The translations under genes and the position numbers were made by a program. The notes beneath the pieces were generated by a model that saw only the letters and a list, made by a program, of their open reading frames with translations, did no database searches and was not told where the DNA came from. A stretch of DNA of 5,996 nt, taken from NCBI GenBank assembly GCA_949542085.1, contig CATGXW010000062.1, forward strand, positions 1-5,996, in the 5' to 3' direction. Origin of the DNA: an uncultured Alphaproteobacteria bacterium. Its GTDB lineage: Bacteria > Pseudomonadota > Alphaproteobacteria > RF32 > CAG-239. Below are positions 4,978 through 5,996 of this stretch, one piece after another. Position 1 is the first letter of the stretch. The number at the start of each line of letters is the position of its first letter.

Positions 4978-5996
4978 ATGAAAAAAATTGCTTTTTGCGG
5001 CGCATCGGGAAACGGAATCAGCCCGCTTGAACAAATTATGATAAAAAAGGGATACGAGGTTTACGGATCTGATTTGAGTTTTGATGAAGGACGCGACGCT
5101 TCTCGCAAAAAAGCTCTTGAAAGCGTCGGGTTGCATGTTATTCCGCAAAACGGCAGTGGTATTACGCCGGATATGGATTGTCTTTATGTGTCTGCGATTA
5201 TTGATGAAAATAATCCGGATGTGAAAGCTGCCCGTTCATTTAATATTCCTATTAAGAAACGTTCGGATTTGTTGCAGGAGTTGTTTAGTCAGTATGCAAA
5301 AGGAATCGCTGTCGGGGGGACTGCCGGAAAGACAACGACCACGGCGATGATCGGATATATTCTGGATACGCTCGGCAAGAAACCGTGCATGATTAACGGT
5401 GGTATGCTGTGCAATTTTGAAGATCGTCCGGGGTTGCCCAATTATATCTATAATGAAAGCGATATTTGTGTTATCGAAGCTGATGAAAGTGATGGCTCAA
5501 TTCAAAAGTATTATCCGTATATCGGTATTGTTAACAACATTTCGCACGATCATACCAGCATGGAAAAACTGGTAGAGTATTTCAGTAATTTTGCATCGCA
5601 TGTTCAACATGCCTTGATTGTGAATCGGGATTGTCCGCTGGCGAGCAAATTGCCTTGTTCGAAACGAGTATTCAGTTTTTCAATCCAAGATCCTGAAGCC
5701 GATATTTTTGCTACGGATATTAAGGCTGTGGCTCACGGGGTTGAATACATGCTTGACGGCAGAAAATTTTCACTGGGAGTTATCGGGAAGTTTAATGTAT
5801 CCAATGCGTTGGCCGCGATAGCCTCTTGTGTTGTGCTGGGGATTGATAAGTTTGAGGCTGCCAAGGCTTTGGAAGGGTTTACCGGAATTAAGGTGCGTTT
5901 GGAAAAAGTCGGTACTGCCAAAGATGTGACATTTTATGATGATTTTGCTCACAATCCGAGCAAAATTGCCGCTTCGGTTGCCGCATTGAAAGAATA
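4978..5996 (+). CDS. Mur-ligase-family protein (MurC/Mpl-like), 3'-truncated by window edge
   Basis: Mur ligases join UDP-MurNAc to an amino acid or peptide using ATP in peptidoglycan synthesis or recycling. The visible 339 residues cover three expected regions. The N-terminal Rossmann-like domain is FCGASGNGISPLEQ (6-19) and GYEVYGSDLS (25-34). The central ATPase domain has P-loop VGGTAGKTTTT (112-122), EADESDGS (167-174) and NNISHDH (186-192), then GKFNVSNALAA (270-280). The start of the C-terminal domain is FTGIKVRLEKVG (301-312) and YDDFAHNPSKIAAS (320-333). EADESDGS and the overall order resemble MurC and Mpl rather than MurD, MurE or MurF. Differences from canonical MurC/Mpl are GTAGKT for GTHGKT, KVRLE for KRRxE and AHNP for AHHP. 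I therefore call it a MurC/Mpl-like paralogue, not murC itself. AAGGA (4964-4968) lies 9 nt before the ATG. The remaining sequence, probably 100 or more residues, lies beyond the window. Confidence 0.88.
   Translation, partial: MKKIAFCGASGNGISPLEQIMIKKGYEVYGSDLSFDEGRDASRKKALESVGLHVIPQNGSGITPDMDCLYVSAIIDENNPDVKAARSFNIPIKKRSDLLQELFSQYAKGIAVGGTAGKTTTTAMIGYILDTLGKKPCMINGGMLCNFEDRPGLPNYIYNESDICVIEADESDGSIQKYYPYIGIVNNISHDHTSMEKLVEYFSNFASHVQHALIVNRDCPLASKLPCSKRVFSFSIQDPEADIFATDIKAVAHGVEYMLDGRKFSLGVIGKFNVSNALAAIASCVVLGIDKFEAAKALEGFTGIKVRLEKVGTAKDVTFYDDFAHNPSKIAASVAALKE

Overview
The window looks like a chromosomal segment of a moderately AT-rich alphaproteobacterium. The evidence is the pth–ychF neighbourhood, the alphaproteobacterial flavour of the TrmL protein (an RSINVAVSAVMVVGEALRQ-type motif) and the Gram-negative style of signal peptide and Shine-Dalgarno sites. 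No 16S rRNA or other marker allows a genus call. Base composition is fairly even, and there is no insertion sequence, tRNA, CRISPR array or phage gene.

Left part (1-2743, all + strand): a translation-related block. It starts with the 3' part of pth (peptidyl-tRNA hydrolase), cut by the window edge just before its catalytic histidine. Next comes a small unrecognised gene (569-994) closed by a clean rho-independent terminator (1001-1033). A good sigma70-type promoter (1032-1060) directly abuts that terminator and drives ychF, which is followed 61 bp later by trmL. Both have strong Shine-Dalgarno sites 8 nt before the chosen starts.

Middle part (2751-4910): a divergent cassette. On the - strand a TetR-family regulator gene is followed, with no intergenic base (TAA then ATG), by a small integral-membrane protein carrying HELMH and a distal NAMPSRAD motif, consistent with a site-2-protease/M50-like metallopeptidase. 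On the + strand a secreted protein of unknown function is transcribed away from tetR. The 117-bp divergent region holds a perfect 13-bp palindrome, TGAACACTGTTCA, the best candidate for the TetR operator. It lies in the -35 region of a perfect TATAAT on the tetR side and in the start-site region on the secreted-protein side. My inference is a small regulated envelope module (regulator, membrane protease, exported protein) that I do not recognise as a described system.

Right part (4978-end, + strand): the first 339 codons of a Mur-ligase-family enzyme of the MurC/Mpl type. It has several substitutions at normally invariant positions (GTAGKT for GTHGKT, AHNP for AHHP), suggesting a non-canonical paralogue. 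It is cut by the window end.
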